Of a stretch of DNA of 24,337 nt, positions 22,580-24,337 are shown one piece after another (the first letter of the stretch is position 1; each line of letters begins with the position of its first letter). Source of the stretch: SLST01 sp046538735 (GTDB taxonomy: Bacteria > Spirochaetota > Spirochaetia > DSM-27196 > SLST01); contig JBKHII010000048.1 of the NCBI GenBank assembly GCA_046538735.1, positions 1-24,337 of the forward strand, in the 5' to 3' direction. The notes below the pieces were generated by a model. That model was not told where the DNA came from, did no database searches, and saw only the letters and a program-made list of their open reading frames with translations. A program made the position numbers and the translations under genes.

Positions 22580-23233
22580 ATGCGACGCTTCTTCACACTG
22601 CTTGTTTTCGGACTCGTCTTTGCGTCCTTCGGCTGGACGCAGGAATGGCAGCTGCGGCGGTTCACCGATCCGGCCGCCATGCGCGAGACAACGGACGAGT
22701 TGGTCGCCGACGGGTTCGTTCCCGCCTCGATCGACGTGAGCGAGGAGTTCGGCATTACGATGCTCTTTACGCGTCTCGACTGGTGGACGGTCACCGCTTA
22801 TCGAGTCGAGGAGATCGCCTCGCTGTCTGATCTTACCGAGACGGTTAGCGGTCTGATCGAGGAAGGATGGCTGCCTATGGATCTATCGTTTCAGGACGAT
22901 CAGTACGTGCTCCTCGCGGTGGACGCCGCCGAAACCCTCGATGGTTGGCGCGTCGTGTCGAGCGAAGCAGAGCTCGTGACCATTCAGTCCACGCTATCAG
23001 CCCACCGGAGCGACGGCTTCCAGCCGGTAGGGATATCCGCCACCGGTCGCACCGAGATCGCGTATCTGCTCCTTGGTATGCCCGAGCGCGATTTCGGTGT
23101 TCCAGCCATTCTGGGCGTACCACACGACCCACACAAGGCGGCAGAGGCGATCCAGTCGATGGTCGACGCTGGTTGGTATCCGCTGAGTATCACAACGACG
23201 AGCGAAGAAATCGTGGTCCTGTTCGTCGATTGA
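22580..23233 (+). CDS. Secreted four-module repeat protein, second copy
   Basis: A 217-residue protein. The start is the ATG at 22580, which begins a normal signal peptide (MRRFFTLLVFGLVFASFG); the frame is open further upstream but without homology to the paralogue. The mature part is four modules of about 45 residues: 22-65, 68-115, 122-165 and 173-217. The conserved turn appears as DGFVPASI, EGWLPMDL, DGFQPVGI and AGWYPLSI, each followed by a hydrophobic strand (MLFTR, LLAVD, YLLLG, VLFVD). Module-starting aromatic strands are EWQLRRF, WWTVTAY and GWRVVSS; the fourth has lost its Trp. Sequence identity to the neighbouring paralogue is low overall but the architecture is identical, implying an old tandem duplication. 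Function is unknown. Confidence 0.8.
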   Translation: MRRFFTLLVFGLVFASFGWTQEWQLRRFTDPAAMRETTDELVADGFVPASIDVSEEFGITMLFTRLDWWTVTAYRVEEIASLSDLTETVSGLIEEGWLPMDLSFQDDQYVLLAVDAAETLDGWRVVSSEAELVTIQSTLSAHRSDGFQPVGISATGRTEIAYLLLGMPERDFGVPAILGVPHDPHKAAEAIQSMVDAGWYPLSITTTSEEIVVLFVD

Positions 23234-23276
23234 GGCTCGAGCACGCCGTGTCCTTCCGAATCGGCCGTCCGCCCCC

Positions 23277-23489
23277 TCACCTCAGCACGACCTCCAGAAG
23301 TACGATGTAGGCGTTGGGTTCCGGTGGCATTGCCACAACCTGACTACCCACGAGACCGTACACGGCGTATTCGAGCCTGAAGAAATGGGGAGATCTCCTC
23401 ACGGTCGCAGAGATTGTTCCGCCGTAGATGGGACGGATGCTAATCGGAGAAGCTCCACGTAGAGCTGCTATCGAACGACGGGCGAGTAT
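23277..23489 (-). pseudogene. Possible 3' remnant of a gene
   Basis: An open frame of 70 codons on the minus strand ends in TGA at 23277-23279. Its last part (FRLEYAVYGLVGSQVVAMPP and then AYIVLLEVVLR) reads like real protein, with alternating hydrophobic strands. There is no ATG or ribosome site at its 5' end, and a stop lies immediately upstream at 23490-23492. It may be the tail of a gene whose front was lost when the adjoining kilobase was inserted or rearranged. It could also be chance. Confidence 0.3.
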
Positions 23490-24287
23490 TCACATGAAGT
23501 GCACCAACGGTTTGTGACGGACTGTGCGGTGTCATCGCCGAACTTCGAATCGCAGTGGCGGGGACGTTCTCTTGAAGCGGGAGCCACCGGTTCTGGACTC
23601 GCGCGGACACGGGGCGACGCCGGGATCCGGATAGTCCAAGCAGCACCGAGCAAGGTGCGCGGGCGTCTGACGGACTCGAAGACTGATCGGTCGGATCGCA
23701 TCAGGTTTGCTCTCTCTACAGCGAAGAAGCTGGTCCGCCCAATCGCGACGCCGTCGCCAACCGTAGAGCGCGAGGGAGCGCTGGTGCGCAGGCGACACCG
23801 AGTGATGGACGGGGTCCGGCGCTGCAAGCAGAGGATCAAAGGCCGTGCCCCTGTTCCACGGCCATAAGCAACCCGAGTGTCTTGAGCGGTGGACGCGTGA
23901 TACCGGGAGAGGTCTTCGGGTCTTCGACCTGCCGGTCGCGACCGCGCTCTGTCCGGACAGGCACGTCCGAGAGCTCGAGTTCGGCATCACCGAGCAAAGA
24001 CAGCTGGAGACGTGGCCGCCGTCACCGAGTCGCAGAAGTGAGAACAGGCGGCTTGCACGTGCCGAGAGATCCTGGAGCGCAGTGGAGTGCTTCAGAAGGC
24101 CATAGTCGCGGCTGCGCGGAGGCCGGCGATCATCCTCCGGCGATTGAGTATCGAGAAACGAGCCTATCGAAGTATGGCAGCCGGGGCAGACATGAGGCGC
24201 CTTGGGCCACGATACAGTCGCGGACACGAAAGGCGAGGCTTCTCTCAGTACCGAGTCGGCACCATTTGCGTGAGGGAACGAAATCGA
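23490..24287. other. About 800 bases with no convincing gene, next to a group II intron
   Basis: Open frames exist on both strands (for example 23532-24227 on the minus strand), but none has a ribosome site, a recognisable domain or the strong codon bias of the neighbours. The minus-strand frame is open without interruption from the predicted intron 3' splice site through to 23532, so part of it could be exon-coded or a decayed gene. I see no tRNA, CRISPR or clear terminal inverted repeats. Confidence 0.4.
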
Positions 24288-24337
24288 GTAGGAGGCGGGG
24301 TCACCCCCGCCGTCCTCTCACACCACCGTACGTACGG
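24288..24337 (-). mobile_element. 3' end of a group II intron, truncated by the window edge
   Basis: On the minus strand the sequence reads CCGTA-CG-TACGGTGGT (24321-24337), the 3' arm of a domain V with its two-base bulge. GTGAGAGGACG follows, then a domain VI-like hairpin GGCGGGG-gtga-CCCCGCC, and TCCTAC at the presumed 3' splice site (24288). AGGA and TCCT can pair at the base of the hairpin. The order and wording match bacterial group II introns as I remember them. The 5' domain V arm with the catalytic AGC triad and any reverse transcriptase gene would lie beyond the window. No bulged branch-point A is evident, as in some class IIC introns. Confidence 0.7.

Noticed and set aside
23532..24227. 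231-codon minus-strand frame as a real gene
   Set aside because: No ribosome site, no recognisable motif and weak codon bias; overlapping plus-strand frames look equally plausible. Left as unexplained.
1..24337. CRISPR arrays, tRNA or rRNA genes
   Set aside because: No regularly spaced direct repeats and no cloverleaf or rRNA-like sequence were noticed by reading; a dedicated scan was not possible.

Overview
GC-rich bacterial chromosome segment with a compact gene layout: 21 confident protein genes, one leader peptide, one probable gene fragment, and the tip of a group II intron at the right edge. The set of lipoproteins and secreted proteins (FecR-domain, VWA, lamin-tail), a DUF3417-type glucan phosphorylase and a small five-cysteine protein suggest a free-living high-GC member of the Spirochaetota. 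That placement is inferred from general resemblance and is only moderately secure; nothing in the window (no rRNA) proves it.

Layout. 139-1064 (-): two small membrane proteins, the second LapA-like, with overlapping stop and start codons. 1143-2998 (-): a secreted FecR-domain protein followed by a coupled SAM methyltransferase. 3105-7072 (+): homoserine dehydrogenase (hom), then alpha-glucan phosphorylase. 7119-7814 (-): DUF554 membrane protein. 7897-8692 (+): five-Cys small protein and a TPR-like lipoprotein. 8676-12836 (-): an operon of a Crp-like regulator, glmS, a secreted unknown and a VWA protein. 12969-13988 (+): lipoprotein with a lamin-tail domain. 14014-14337 (-): thioredoxin. 14460-21181 (-): complete tryptophan operon trpL-trpE-trpGD-trpCF-trpB-trpA. 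21236-21649 (-): ssb. 21718-23233 (+): two tandem secreted proteins, each built of four copies of the same roughly 45-residue module. 23234-24287: about 1 kb with no convincing intact gene. 24288-24337 (-): 3' end of a group II intron, cut by the window edge.

The trp operon has every step from chorismate to tryptophan, with the same gene order and the same two fusions (G-D and C-F) as Escherichia coli. All of its gene junctions overlap, mostly as ATGA or GTGA. Its control region is the most striking part of the window. A 16-codon leader peptide (MITTVVQTAQLNWWWT) has three consecutive Trp codons. It is followed by a chain of mutually exclusive hairpins ending in a GC-rich terminator with seven T residues. 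The chain has six pairing segments rather than the four of the enteric attenuator, and the leader ATG lies only 7 nt past the -10 box, so the transcript should be leaderless.

Leaderless starts recur. hom, the DUF554 gene, the TPR-like lipoprotein and trpL each have a recognisable -35/-10 promoter whose -10 box ends 7-10 nt before the start codon, with no ribosome binding site. The second module-repeat gene shows the same -10 placement without a good -35. Other genes here have strong Shine-Dalgarno sequences, so both initiation modes appear to coexist.
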